From: Spirochaetaceae bacterium
GTDB lineage: Bacteria > Spirochaetota > Spirochaetia > SZUA-6 > Bin103
Assembly (NCBI GenBank): GCA_028820215.1
Contig: JAPPKD010000248.1
Location: 1 to 33,970, forward strand
DNA length: 33,970 nucleotides
Direction of reading: 5' to 3'
Numbering within the stretch: position 1 is the stretch's first letter; the number at the start of each line of letters is the position of its first letter. The position numbers and the translations under genes are program-made. Positions 8,502 through 15,807 of the stretch are shown here, piece after piece. The notes under the pieces were generated by a model. That model saw nothing but the letters and a program-made list of their open reading frames with translations. It made no database searches and had not been told where the DNA came from.

Positions 8502-9584
8502 TCAGACGTCGAGCCGGAAGGCGCCGCGCCGCCGACCGCGCTCGATGCCGGTCAGGTCCAGCGTGTCGGCGAAGTGGCATGACACCAGATGCTGCTCCGA
8601 GCCGTCACCCACGTCCACGAGGGGCGGCTCCTCGGCAGAGCACTCCGCCTGCGCGTAGGGACAGCGCGGGTGGAACATGCACCCCGGCGGCGGGTCGGCC
8701 GGATCGGCCACGTCGCCCGGCAGCACGATGCGCGTGCGGGCGCGGCGCTTGAGATCGGCTGAGGGGACGGCGGACAGGAGCGCTTCGGTGTAGGGGTGCT
8801 TCGGGTCGAAGAACAGCGTCCTGGTACGGGCGAGCTCGACGATCCGCCCCACGTACATCACCGCGACCCGGTCGGCCAGGTACTCGACCACCGCCAGGTT
8901 GTGCGACACGAACAGGTAGGTCAGGTCGTGCCGCCGGCGCAGCTCCTGCATCAGCTCCAGCACCTGCGCCTGCACCGAAACGTCCAGGGCCGACAGCGGC
9001 TCGTCCGCCACCAGGAACCGGGGCCCCAGCGCGAGCGCGCGGGCGATGGCGATGCGCTGCCGCTGGCCGCCGGAGAAGGCGTGCGGATAGCGGCGCAGGT
9101 AGGCTGCATCCAGCCCCACGTCCTCCAGCAGGGCCGTCACGCGCTCCTCCAGGTCCCGCCGCGAGGTGATCACGCCGTGGGTGATCAGCGGCTCGCCGAC
9201 CGACTCCAGCACGGTGAGCCGCGGGTTCAGCGACGAGTACGGGTCCTGGAACACCATGCCGGCGCGCCGCCAGAACGACTTGAGCTCCCCTTCGTTCAGC
9301 GTGGTGACGTCCAGGGGCGCCTCCCCGTCGAAGCGGTAGACGACGCTGCCCGCGGTCGGGTCGATCGCGCGCAGCACGCAGCGGCCGGTCGTGGTCTTGC
9401 CGCAGCCGCTCTCCCCCACCAGCGCCAGCACCTCGCCCGGCTGAATGGAGAAGCTGATCCCGTCCACGGCCCGCACGTCGCCGACGTGGCGGCGCATCAC
9501 GCCCCGCGTGATCGGGAAGCGCTTGACCAGGCCGCTCACCTCCAGGATCGGCTTGGCCTGCAGGCGCTCGCTTCGCTCACTCAT
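8502..9584 (-). CDS. Opp/Dpp-type ABC transporter ATPase (OppF-like)
   Basis: This is a 360-residue cytoplasmic ATPase with Walker [10 protein letters not shown] (about residues 57-65), signature FSGGQRQRIAIARAL, Walker B FLVADEPLSALD, and H-loop FVSHN. The C-terminal oligopeptide-transporter extension contains a cysteine cluster (PPGCMFHPRCPYAQAEC) similar to that shown in some Dpp/Opp ATPases to hold an iron-sulfur cluster. Its start overlaps the end of the OppD-like gene by 8 bases. It pairs with that ATPase to drive import through the two permeases encoded upstream. In this context the cargo may be an oligosaccharide, as for several Opp-type systems of Thermotoga, and not a peptide. Confidence 0.92.
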   Translation of the reverse strand: MSERSERLQAKPILEVSGLVKRFPITRGVMRRHVGDVRAVDGISFSIQPGEVLALVGESGCGKTTTGRCVLRAIDPTAGSVVYRFDGEAPLDVTTLNEGELKSFWRRAGMVFQDPYSSLNPRLTVLESVGEPLITHGVITSRRDLEERVTALLEDVGLDAAYLRRYPHAFSGGQRQRIAIARALALGPRFLVADEPLSALDVSVQAQVLELMQELRRRHDLTYLFVSHNLAVVEYLADRVAVMYVGRIVELARTRTLFFDPKHPYTEALLSAVPSADLKRRARTRIVLPGDVADPADPPPGCMFHPRCPYAQAECSAEEPPLVDVGDGSEQHLVSCHFADTLDLTGIERGRRRGAFRLDV

Positions 9585-10605
9585 ACAGGTAGCAGCTCAC
9601 CAGGTGCTCCGGCCCGACCGGGCGGGCCTCCGGGTAGGCGCCGTCGCACACCCCCGCGATGGCGTGCGTGCAGCGGGGATGGAACGGGCAGCCCGGCGGC
9701 GCGGCCAGCGGCGACGGCACGCTGCCGCCGATCGCCTCGATCCGCTGGTCGTGGCCCTCGCCGAGCGTCGGCACCGAGTTCAGCAGCGCCACGGTATACG
9801 GATGCTTCGGAGCCTGGAACACCTGCTCCACCGGGCCGGACTCCACGTCCCGGCCCAGGTACATCACCATCACCCGGTCGCACAGCTCGGCGATCACGGC
9901 CAGGTCGTGGGTGATGATGATCAGCCCCATCCGCAACTGCTCCTGCAGCGCCTTCATCAACTCCAGCACCTGCGCCTGAATGGTGACGTCCACCGCCGTG
10001 GTCGGCTCGTCGGCAATCAGCAGGCTGGGCCGGCAGGCCAGCGCCATGGCGATCATCGCGCGCTGCCGCATGCCGCCGGAGACCGCCCACGGATAGGCGT
10101 CGATGGTCTGCTCGGGCTTCGGCATGCCGACCTGCTGCAACATGTCGACGGCGCGCTGACGCGCCTCCCGCGCCGAGCAGCGTTGGTGCTGGCGGATCAC
10201 CTCCGTGATCTGGTTGCCGATGGTGTACACCGGGCTGAAGGCGGCCATCGGCTCCTGGAAGACCAGCGAAATCTCGGCGCCGCGGATGGCCCGGATCTCC
10301 CGCCCTCCGGGCTCCAGCCCGGTCAGCTCGACCGGGCCGCCGGGACGATGCAGCACGATGCTGCCGGAGACGATGCGCCCGTTGCGGGGGACGATCCGCA
10401 TGATCGACTGGGCGGTCACGCTCTTGCCGCAGCCGCTCTCACCGGCGATGCCCAGGGTCTCCCCGCGGTGCAGCTCGAAGCTCACCCCGTCCACCGCCCG
10501 CACCGTCCCCTCGCGGGAGTCGAAGTGGGTGCGCAGCTCGCTCACGCCCAGCAGCAGCTCGCCGGCACGCCGGGCCTCCCGGCCACTCATATCCGGGCTG
10601 CTCAT
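9577..10605 (-). CDS. Opp/Dpp-type ABC transporter ATPase (OppD-like)
   Basis: The 342-residue ATPase has Walker [11 protein letters not shown] (about 55-64), a signature variant [15 protein letters not shown], Walker [13 protein letters not shown] and H-loop IITHD. A C-terminal cysteine motif ([18 protein letters not shown]) matches the oligopeptide ATPase extension. ATG 10605 is chosen because it forms a 4-base ATGA overlap with the stop of the OppC-like permease; ATG 10590 in the same frame is an alternative giving 337 residues. The GGM signature in place of GGQ is common in OppD proteins. It acts with the OppF-like partner as the heterodimeric motor of the importer. Confidence 0.92.
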   Translation of the reverse strand: MSSPDMSGREARRAGELLLGVSELRTHFDSREGTVRAVDGVSFELHRGETLGIAGESGCGKSVTAQSIMRIVPRNGRIVSGSIVLHRPGGPVELTGLEPGGREIRAIRGAEISLVFQEPMAAFSPVYTIGNQITEVIRQHQRCSAREARQRAVDMLQQVGMPKPEQTIDAYPWAVSGGMRQRAMIAMALACRPSLLIADEPTTAVDVTIQAQVLELMKALQEQLRMGLIIITHDLAVIAELCDRVMVMYLGRDVESGPVEQVFQAPKHPYTVALLNSVPTLGEGHDQRIEAIGGSVPSPLAAPPGCPFHPRCTHAIAGVCDGAYPEARPVGPEHLVSCYLYE

Positions 10606-11741
10606 ACGTGCGCGTACGGGTCGGCCGCGTCGCGCACGCCGTCCCCGACGAAGTTGAACGTCAGCACCACGGCGATGATGAACAGCCCCGGAATCAGCAG
10701 CCACGGCGAGAGCGCCAGCACGTGCGTCTTCTGCGCATCCGCCAGCAGCACGCCCCAGCTTATGGCCGGCGCCTGCAGCCCCAGGCCGATGAAGCTCAGC
10801 GCGCTCTCGCCCAGGATCATGGCCGGAATCGACAGCGTCAGCGACGCGATGATGTGGCTGAGAAAGCCCGGCAGCAGGTGCCGGAAGATGATCCGCTTGC
10901 GGCTGGCGCCGTGGAGGCGCGCCGCGGCCACGTAGTCCTCCTCCTTGAGCGCCATGAACTTGCCGCGCACGACCCGCGCCAGGCCGGTCCAGTCGATCAG
11001 CGACAGGATCACGACGATGGCGAAGTAGCGCATCGTGATCGACCACCACTTGGGCAGCGCCGCGCTCAGTCCCATCCACAGCGGCAGCGTGGGCAGCGAC
11101 TGCACGAACTCGATGACCCGCTGGATGACCAGGTCGACCGTGCCTCCGAAGTACCCGGAGATGCCGCCGATGATGATGCCGAGCACGAAGGTCACGGCGA
11201 TGCCGACCAAACCGATGGTCAGGGACACGCGGCTGCCGATCAGGATGCGCGTGAGCAGGTCTCGTCCCAGCCGGTCGGTGCCGAACAGGAAGATGCGCGC
11301 CTCCGGGTCGTCGAGCCCGAACAGGTGCAGATCGGTCTCGAACAGGCCCCACAACACGTAGGAGTCGCCGCGCGCGAACAGCCGAATGGGCACCCTGCGG
11401 CTCCGGTCCTCGGAGTAGACGGTGCGGAACTCCGCCAGGATCAGCTCGGACCGGTACGGATAGACGAACGGGCGCAGCCGGAAGCGTCCCTCCTCGTCGA
11501 CGAAGTGGATGACGGTTGGCGGCGCGTAGACGAAGGCGGCGTCGTGGCGGCGCGGATCGTACGGGCCGACGAAATCGGCGAAGGCGGCCACCAGGTACAT
11601 GAGACCAAGAAACACCAGCGCGACCACCGCGAGCTTGTGGCGGGTGAAGCGCCAGCGCATGAGCTGCCACTGCGAGGCGACCGAGAGCTCCTCGGCGGCA
11701 CCGCCCGGAGCGGCCGCGGCTTCGGCTTCGGGACGCGTCAT
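10602..11741 (-). CDS. Opp-type ABC permease (OppC/YejE-like, with enlarged first loop)
   Basis: This 379-residue inner-membrane permease begins with a cytoplasmic tail, a first helix at about 36-57, then an unusually long extracytoplasmic loop (about 60-155) before the conserved FGTDRLGRD motif near 153-161 and five further helices. The EAA coupling loop is AARLHGASRKRIIFRHLLPG. Ordinary OppC proteins are about 300 residues; a long loop at this position is known in E. coli YejE of the microcin C importer, so the architecture is closer to Yej-type than to classical Opp. The start ATG 11741 lies 5 bases after the stop of the partner permease. It ends in a 4-base overlap with the OppD-like gene. 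Confidence 0.9.
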   Translation of the reverse strand: MTRPEAEAAAAPGGAAEELSVASQWQLMRWRFTRHKLAVVALVFLGLMYLVAAFADFVGPYDPRRHDAAFVYAPPTVIHFVDEEGRFRLRPFVYPYRSELILAEFRTVYSEDRSRRVPIRLFARGDSYVLWGLFETDLHLFGLDDPEARIFLFGTDRLGRDLLTRILIGSRVSLTIGLVGIAVTFVLGIIIGGISGYFGGTVDLVIQRVIEFVQSLPTLPLWMGLSAALPKWWSITMRYFAIVVILSLIDWTGLARVVRGKFMALKEEDYVAAARLHGASRKRIIFRHLLPGFLSHIIASLTLSIPAMILGESALSFIGLGLQAPAISWGVLLADAQKTHVLALSPWLLIPGLFIIAVVLTFNFVGDGVRDAADPYAHV

Positions 11742-11746
11742 GCCGC

Positions 11747-12730
11747 TCACACCGACTGGCGGATGCGCGGATCCAGCCACGCCAGGACGATGTCGGAGAC
11801 CAGCGTGCCGATCACGGTCAGGGTGCTCAGGATCATGATGATGCTGGAGGCCAGGAACAGGTCCTGACCGAGCAACGCATCCAGCAGGATCGGCCCGAGG
11901 GTCGGAAGGCCGATCACCAGCGACACCAGCACCTCGCCGCTCACCAGGCTGGGCAGCAGCCAGCCGATGGTGCTGGCCCAGGGGTTGACCGCGATCCGGA
12001 ACGGGTACTTGTAGAGCACCCGCGCCTCCGACAGCCCCTTGGCGCGCGCCACCGTGACGTAGGTCTTCTGCAGCTCGTCCAGGAGGTTGGCGCGGATGCT
12101 GCGGATGGTGCCGGCCGTGCCGGCCGTGCCGATCACGACGGCGGGGATGATCAGGTGCTTGAGCAGGTCCCAGATCTTCGCCGGACTCCACGGCTCCATC
12201 GCGTACTCGCGCGAGAACAGGCCGATCTGCACCTGGCCGGTCCAGGCGAACCACGCCCACACCATCACCAGCGCCAGCAGGAAGTTGGGCACCGCCAGGC
12301 CGATGAAGCCGATGAAGGTCGCGACGTAATCGCGGATCGAGTACTGCTTCGTGGCCGACAGCACGCCGATCGGGATGCCGACCACGTGCACGAACACGAA
12401 CGAGACCATCGTGATCAGGATGCTCCAGGGCAGGCGCTCGCGCACGATCACGATCACGAGATCGCCCGAGAGCGAGCGGCCCAGATCGCCGCGCACGATC
12501 TTGCTCAGCCACTTCAGGTACTGGACGGCGAGCGGCCCATCGACGCCGTACTGCACGCGCAACGACTCGATCAGGCCCTCGTCGATCACCTCGCCCTGGG
12601 CGTAGAGCTGCTCAATGTAGTAGCTGAAGTAGTCGCCGGGCGGCAACTGGATGATGATGAAGCTGAGGAGCGAGACCGCCAGCAGCACCGGCACCATGAG
12701 CGCCGTGCGGCGGGCAATGAACGGCAGCAT
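11747..12730 (-). CDS. Opp-type ABC permease (OppB-like)
   Basis: A 327-residue membrane protein with a classic OppB/DppB N-terminus (one helix at about 8-30), a periplasmic segment containing QYGVDGPLAVQYLKWL, and five more helices. The EAA coupling motif ARAKGLSEARVLYKYPFR contacts the ATPases. The loop between helices 4 and 5 is somewhat expanded. It forms the translocation pore with the OppC-like protein 5 bases downstream. The start follows an AAGGCGG ribosome site. It lies 65 bases after the solute-binding-protein gene, and this gap holds a strong hairpin (12746-12771). Confidence 0.92.
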   Translation of the reverse strand: MLPFIARRTALMVPVLLAVSLLSFIIIQLPPGDYFSYYIEQLYAQGEVIDEGLIESLRVQYGVDGPLAVQYLKWLSKIVRGDLGRSLSGDLVIVIVRERLPWSILITMVSFVFVHVVGIPIGVLSATKQYSIRDYVATFIGFIGLAVPNFLLALVMVWAWFAWTGQVQIGLFSREYAMEPWSPAKIWDLLKHLIIPAVVIGTAGTAGTIRSIRANLLDELQKTYVTVARAKGLSEARVLYKYPFRIAVNPWASTIGWLLPSLVSGEVLVSLVIGLPTLGPILLDALLGQDLFLASSIIMILSTLTVIGTLVSDIVLAWLDPRIRQSV

Positions 12731-12745
12731 CCGCCTTGAGAAAGC

Positions 12746-12771
12746 GAAGGAGGGGCGCGCGCCCCTCCTTC
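12746..12771 (-). terminator. 26-bp perfect palindrome; attenuator or mRNA-stabilising hairpin between binding protein and permease
   Basis: The 26 bases from 12746 to 12771 form a perfect palindrome (each arm GAAGGAGGGGCGC), beginning 24 bases after the binding-protein stop codon and 15 bases before the permease start. It can fold into a very strong GC stem. Only a weak T stretch follows on the transcribed strand, so complete rho-independent termination is doubtful. In many importers such a hairpin causes partial termination or protects the upstream message so that binding protein exceeds permease. The perfect two-fold symmetry could also be a protein-binding site. Confidence 0.75.
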
Positions 12772-12795
12772 TCGCCTATTCCGTGAGCCTGGAGG

Positions 12796-14760
12796 CTACA
12801 TGCGCAGGTAGAACTGCGCCGGAATGTTGAAGATGCCGGTCCCCTGCTGCGGATTCGGCACGTTGCGCAGGCGGTTCGTGGCGATCTGGTAGCCGCCCAG
12901 GGTGGGCGGCACCACCGTGCCGAAGGTGACGAACAGCTCGTCGTAGAGGATCCCTATCATCTCCTGCACGGCCGCGATGCGCTTGGCCTCATCCGGATCC
13001 TGCACCGCCTGGTCGCGGATCGCCCGGTAGCGCTTGAACGCCTCCGGCGGCTCCTCCCCCTCGGCTCCGTCGCTGGCGATCCACTTGTACCACTCCTGAG
13101 CGAAGCGCCAGTGCTTGACGGCGCCGAAGTCGGGCCGGAACAGCGGATTGACGATCCGGCCGCCCATGCAGTTGGCGTGGATGGCCACGTCGTGCTCGCT
13201 GTTCGCGAGCTGTGACCAGAACGCCGACCACTCGACGACGGTGGGCTGCACCTCGACGCCGACCGCCTCCCAGTAGCCGTCGTACAGCTCCGCGGCCTCG
13301 CTGGCCAGGTTCGACCACTTGTTCGGGATGGAGAGCAGGATGCGCATCCGTTCGCCGTCCGGACGCAGGCGAAAGCCCTCGGAGTCGCGCTTGTCCAGCC
13401 CCGCCCCGTCGAGCAGGCTGTTGGCCAATTCCACGTCGTACTCCAGGCCGACCTGCGCGAAGCGCTCGCCGTGGTAGGGAGGCCCGAACATCAACGTCGG
13501 GTTGGCGACGGTCCCCGCGCCCTTGAACAGGAGCTGGTTGACCTCGTCGCGGTTGACCGAGTGGGACAGCCCCAGGCGGAAGTCCTTGTTGCGGAGCACC
13601 TCGCGCATCCCGGGGTCCGGATGGAACAGGTTGAACCAGGTGGTGCCGACCGAGCTGGCGCAGTTCGGGATCACATTGAGGATGCGAAAGTCGTTCTCGA
13701 TGCCCTTCTGCAAGGCCAGCGGCAGGCTGTCCAGGCCGCCGGCTGCGCCGGTGAGGAACCAGTCGACGTCGCCGGAGATCGACTTGAGGAAGAACGCCTC
13801 TGGCCAGCCCGAAATGCTCTCCATGTCGACCTGGTCGATGTACGGGAGCTGGTTGCCGGCCGAGTCCACCTTGAAGTAGTAGGGGTTGCGCTTCAGGGTG
13901 AAGATCGGGTCCTTGTAGGAGTTGGCCGGCACCCAGGACGACAGGTACGGCCGGTTGACCGACAGGCTCTCCTGCTTCCACTCCTGGTTCATCACGTCGG
14001 TCCAGGTCTCCAGGCCGCGCGCCTTGATCTCCTTCTCGATCTCGCTCATGTCGGTGTAGGTGGGGTGGAACTGCTTCAGGTAGTGCGCGGGCAGGTAGGG
14101 CGTGGGCCGCAAGAAGGTCATCTGCTCGATGAGCGTGCCGCGGGGCCCGTCGAAGGAGATCTGAATCGTGTAGTCGTCGATCTTGCGAATCTCGCCCGGC
14201 TCCTCGGCGCCGTCCACGAAGGAGATGCCGCTGGCGAACATGTCCGTGTTGAGGGCCATGTCGTTCCAGTAGAACAGCCAGTCGTCGGCGGTGTGCGGCG
14301 TGCCGTCGCTCCAGCGGATGCCCTCGCGCAGGTAGAGGGTCCAGGTGCTCGCGTCGTCGTTCGCCTCCCAGCCGGCCAGCGTGTTGGGCACGATCTTCGC
14401 GAGGTCCGGGGTCAGGACCGCCGGGAACTCGTACAGGAACCAGTTGTCCGTCCAGCCGCTGCCGCCGTCGGTGAGGAAGTTCATCGTGCCGCCGTAGCTG
14501 CCTACCTCCTCGGTCGGCACGATCACGACCGGTTCGGCCGGGATGCGCTCGGCGAGCGGCGGCAGGTCACCGGCGTCGACCATGGCATGAGTCATCGGCG
14601 ACTCCGACAGGGTCAGCGGGCCGGACTCCGCCTCCCAGGCGCTCAGCTCGTAGACCTGTGGGAAGCCGTCGGCGGATGCCGCGAGCGGCGTCAGAAGCAG
14701 CGCGATCGCCGCGATGAGTAGAAACCACGGGTTTCTACGTCCAGAGTATCGTCCTAGCAT
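12796..14760 (-). CDS. Family-5 extracellular solute-binding protein (OppA-type)
   Basis: This 654-residue protein starts with a Sec signal peptide (basic RYSGRR, hydrophobic LLIAAIALLLTPLA, likely cleavage after ASA near residue 30) and has no lipobox cysteine, so it is predicted to be soluble in the periplasm. The mature part follows the SBP_bac_5 pattern, with the segment TWTLYLREGIRWSDGTPHTADDW typical of the family. It is longer than E. coli OppA (about 540), as are the oligosaccharide-binding members from Thermotoga. The start ATG 14760 has GGAGG 8 bases upstream. It is the first gene of the importer operon and delivers substrate to the permeases. Neighbouring glycosidase, oxygenase and sulfatase genes suggest a glycan ligand, which is inference. 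Confidence 0.9.
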   Translation of the reverse strand: MLGRYSGRRNPWFLLIAAIALLLTPLAASADGFPQVYELSAWEAESGPLTLSESPMTHAMVDAGDLPPLAERIPAEPVVIVPTEEVGSYGGTMNFLTDGGSGWTDNWFLYEFPAVLTPDLAKIVPNTLAGWEANDDASTWTLYLREGIRWSDGTPHTADDWLFYWNDMALNTDMFASGISFVDGAEEPGEIRKIDDYTIQISFDGPRGTLIEQMTFLRPTPYLPAHYLKQFHPTYTDMSEIEKEIKARGLETWTDVMNQEWKQESLSVNRPYLSSWVPANSYKDPIFTLKRNPYYFKVDSAGNQLPYIDQVDMESISGWPEAFFLKSISGDVDWFLTGAAGGLDSLPLALQKGIENDFRILNVIPNCASSVGTTWFNLFHPDPGMREVLRNKDFRLGLSHSVNRDEVNQLLFKGAGTVANPTLMFGPPYHGERFAQVGLEYDVELANSLLDGAGLDKRDSEGFRLRPDGERMRILLSIPNKWSNLASEAAELYDGYWEAVGVEVQPTVVEWSAFWSQLANSEHDVAIHANCMGGRIVNPLFRPDFGAVKHWRFAQEWYKWIASDGAEGEEPPEAFKRYRAIRDQAVQDPDEAKRIAAVQEMIGILYDELFVTFGTVVPPTLGGYQIATNRLRNVPNPQQGTGIFNIPAQFYLRM

Positions 14761-14862
14761 TGCGGAACCTCCGGTGAGAATGTCGTTCGGCGGGAGTTGT
14801 ACCCCGTCCCGTAGGGCCGGATCAACCCGCGGCGACAGGCGGTGCCGCGACGCCGCCGTCGA

Positions 14863-15807
14863 TCAGCCGTCGCCGGGGGGCTCGATCACCAGCCGGCCGT
14901 CTTCCTCCACCAGCCGCACCCGCCCGCCGATGCCGTAGCGGCCGCGCAGATCCTCCGGGACCTGCATGCGGCCGGCAGAGTCGAGCAGCACGAAGTGGTC
15001 GTGGCTCGGTGCATCGGCGTCGGGTGGGGCGTCGGCTGTCTCGTCCGGCTGCGCGGCTCCCTCCCCACCGTCCTCCGCGACTTCCCGGGTGGCCAGCCGA
15101 GGATCCGACAGGCGCACCGCCTCGGCGGCGGTCTTGCCGTCACGGATCGCCACGTAGCGGTCGAGCGACCCGGCCACGTTGGTGTCGTGGGTGACGATCA
15201 CGACCGTGACGCCGAGCTCGCGCCGCACGGTGTCGAACAGGGTCAGCAGCCGGGCGGCGTTCTCGTCGTCCAGCGATCCGGTCGGCTCGTCGGCCAGCAG
15301 CACCTGCGGCTCGTTGGCCAGGGCGATGGCGACCGCCACGCGCTGCTGCTCGCCCGTGGACATGGCCTGCGGCCGGTGGCGGGTACGGTGGCCCAGCCCG
15401 ACCAGGCGCAGAAGCTCCAGCGCGCGCGGCCGGTCGAAGCGGCCGGCCACCATCATGGCCAGCTCGACGTTCTCCACGGCGGTCAGGTACGGGATCAGGT
15501 TGCGCGCGGTGTTCTGCCAGACGAAGCCCACGTCCCGGCGGCGGTAGCGGAGCCGCTGCCGGTCGTTGAGCGCCACCAGGTCGATGCCGGAGACCCACGC
15601 GCGGCCGGCCGACGGCGTGTCCAGCCCGCCCAGCACGCTCATCAGGGTGGTCTTGCCGCTGCCGCTGGGGCCGATGATCCCCATCAGCTCGCCGCGCCCC
15701 ACCTCCAGGTCCAGCCCCTGCAGGGCGACCACCTCGATGTCCTCGATCTTGTAGATCTTGATGAGGCCGGCGCAGCGGATCGCCCGGGAATCGGTCGGAT
15801 CGCTCAC
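14863..15807 (-). CDS. LolD/MacB-type ABC ATPase fused to a C-terminal AbrB-like domain
   Basis: The first ~225 of 314 residues are an export-type ABC ATPase: Walker A GPSGSGKTT (46-54), Walker B VLLADEPTGSLD and H-loop IVTHD. The signature reads MSTGEQQRVAVAIAL, with Thr in place of the usual Gly of SGGEQQ. An acidic, Ala/Pro-rich linker (about 235-266) is followed at about 268-314 by FVLLDSAGRMQVPEDLRGRY and a short beta strand pair, a pattern of the swapped-hairpin AbrB/SpoVT/MazE superfamily. Those domains normally dimerise and bind DNA. In this position the domain may dimerise the ATPase or regulate the operon. The start overlaps the permease stop by 4 bases (ATGA). This is the second ATPase of the operon. 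The fusion is visible within one uninterrupted frame. Confidence 0.85.
   Translation of the reverse strand: MSDPTDSRAIRCAGLIKIYKIEDIEVVALQGLDLEVGRGELMGIIGPSGSGKTTLMSVLGGLDTPSAGRAWVSGIDLVALNDRQRLRYRRRDVGFVWQNTARNLIPYLTAVENVELAMMVAGRFDRPRALELLRLVGLGHRTRHRPQAMSTGEQQRVAVAIALANEPQVLLADEPTGSLDDENAARLLTLFDTVRRELGVTVVIVTHDTNVAGSLDRYVAIRDGKTAAEAVRLSDPRLATREVAEDGGEGAAQPDETADAPPDADAPSHDHFVLLDSAGRMQVPEDLRGRYGIGGRVRLVEEDGRLVIEPPGDG

Noticed and set aside
14761..14862. Terminator after the ATPase-AbrB gene
   Set aside because: Only a weak GGCGG/CCGCC pairing with a long loop is visible and no T-run, so a terminator could not be supported.
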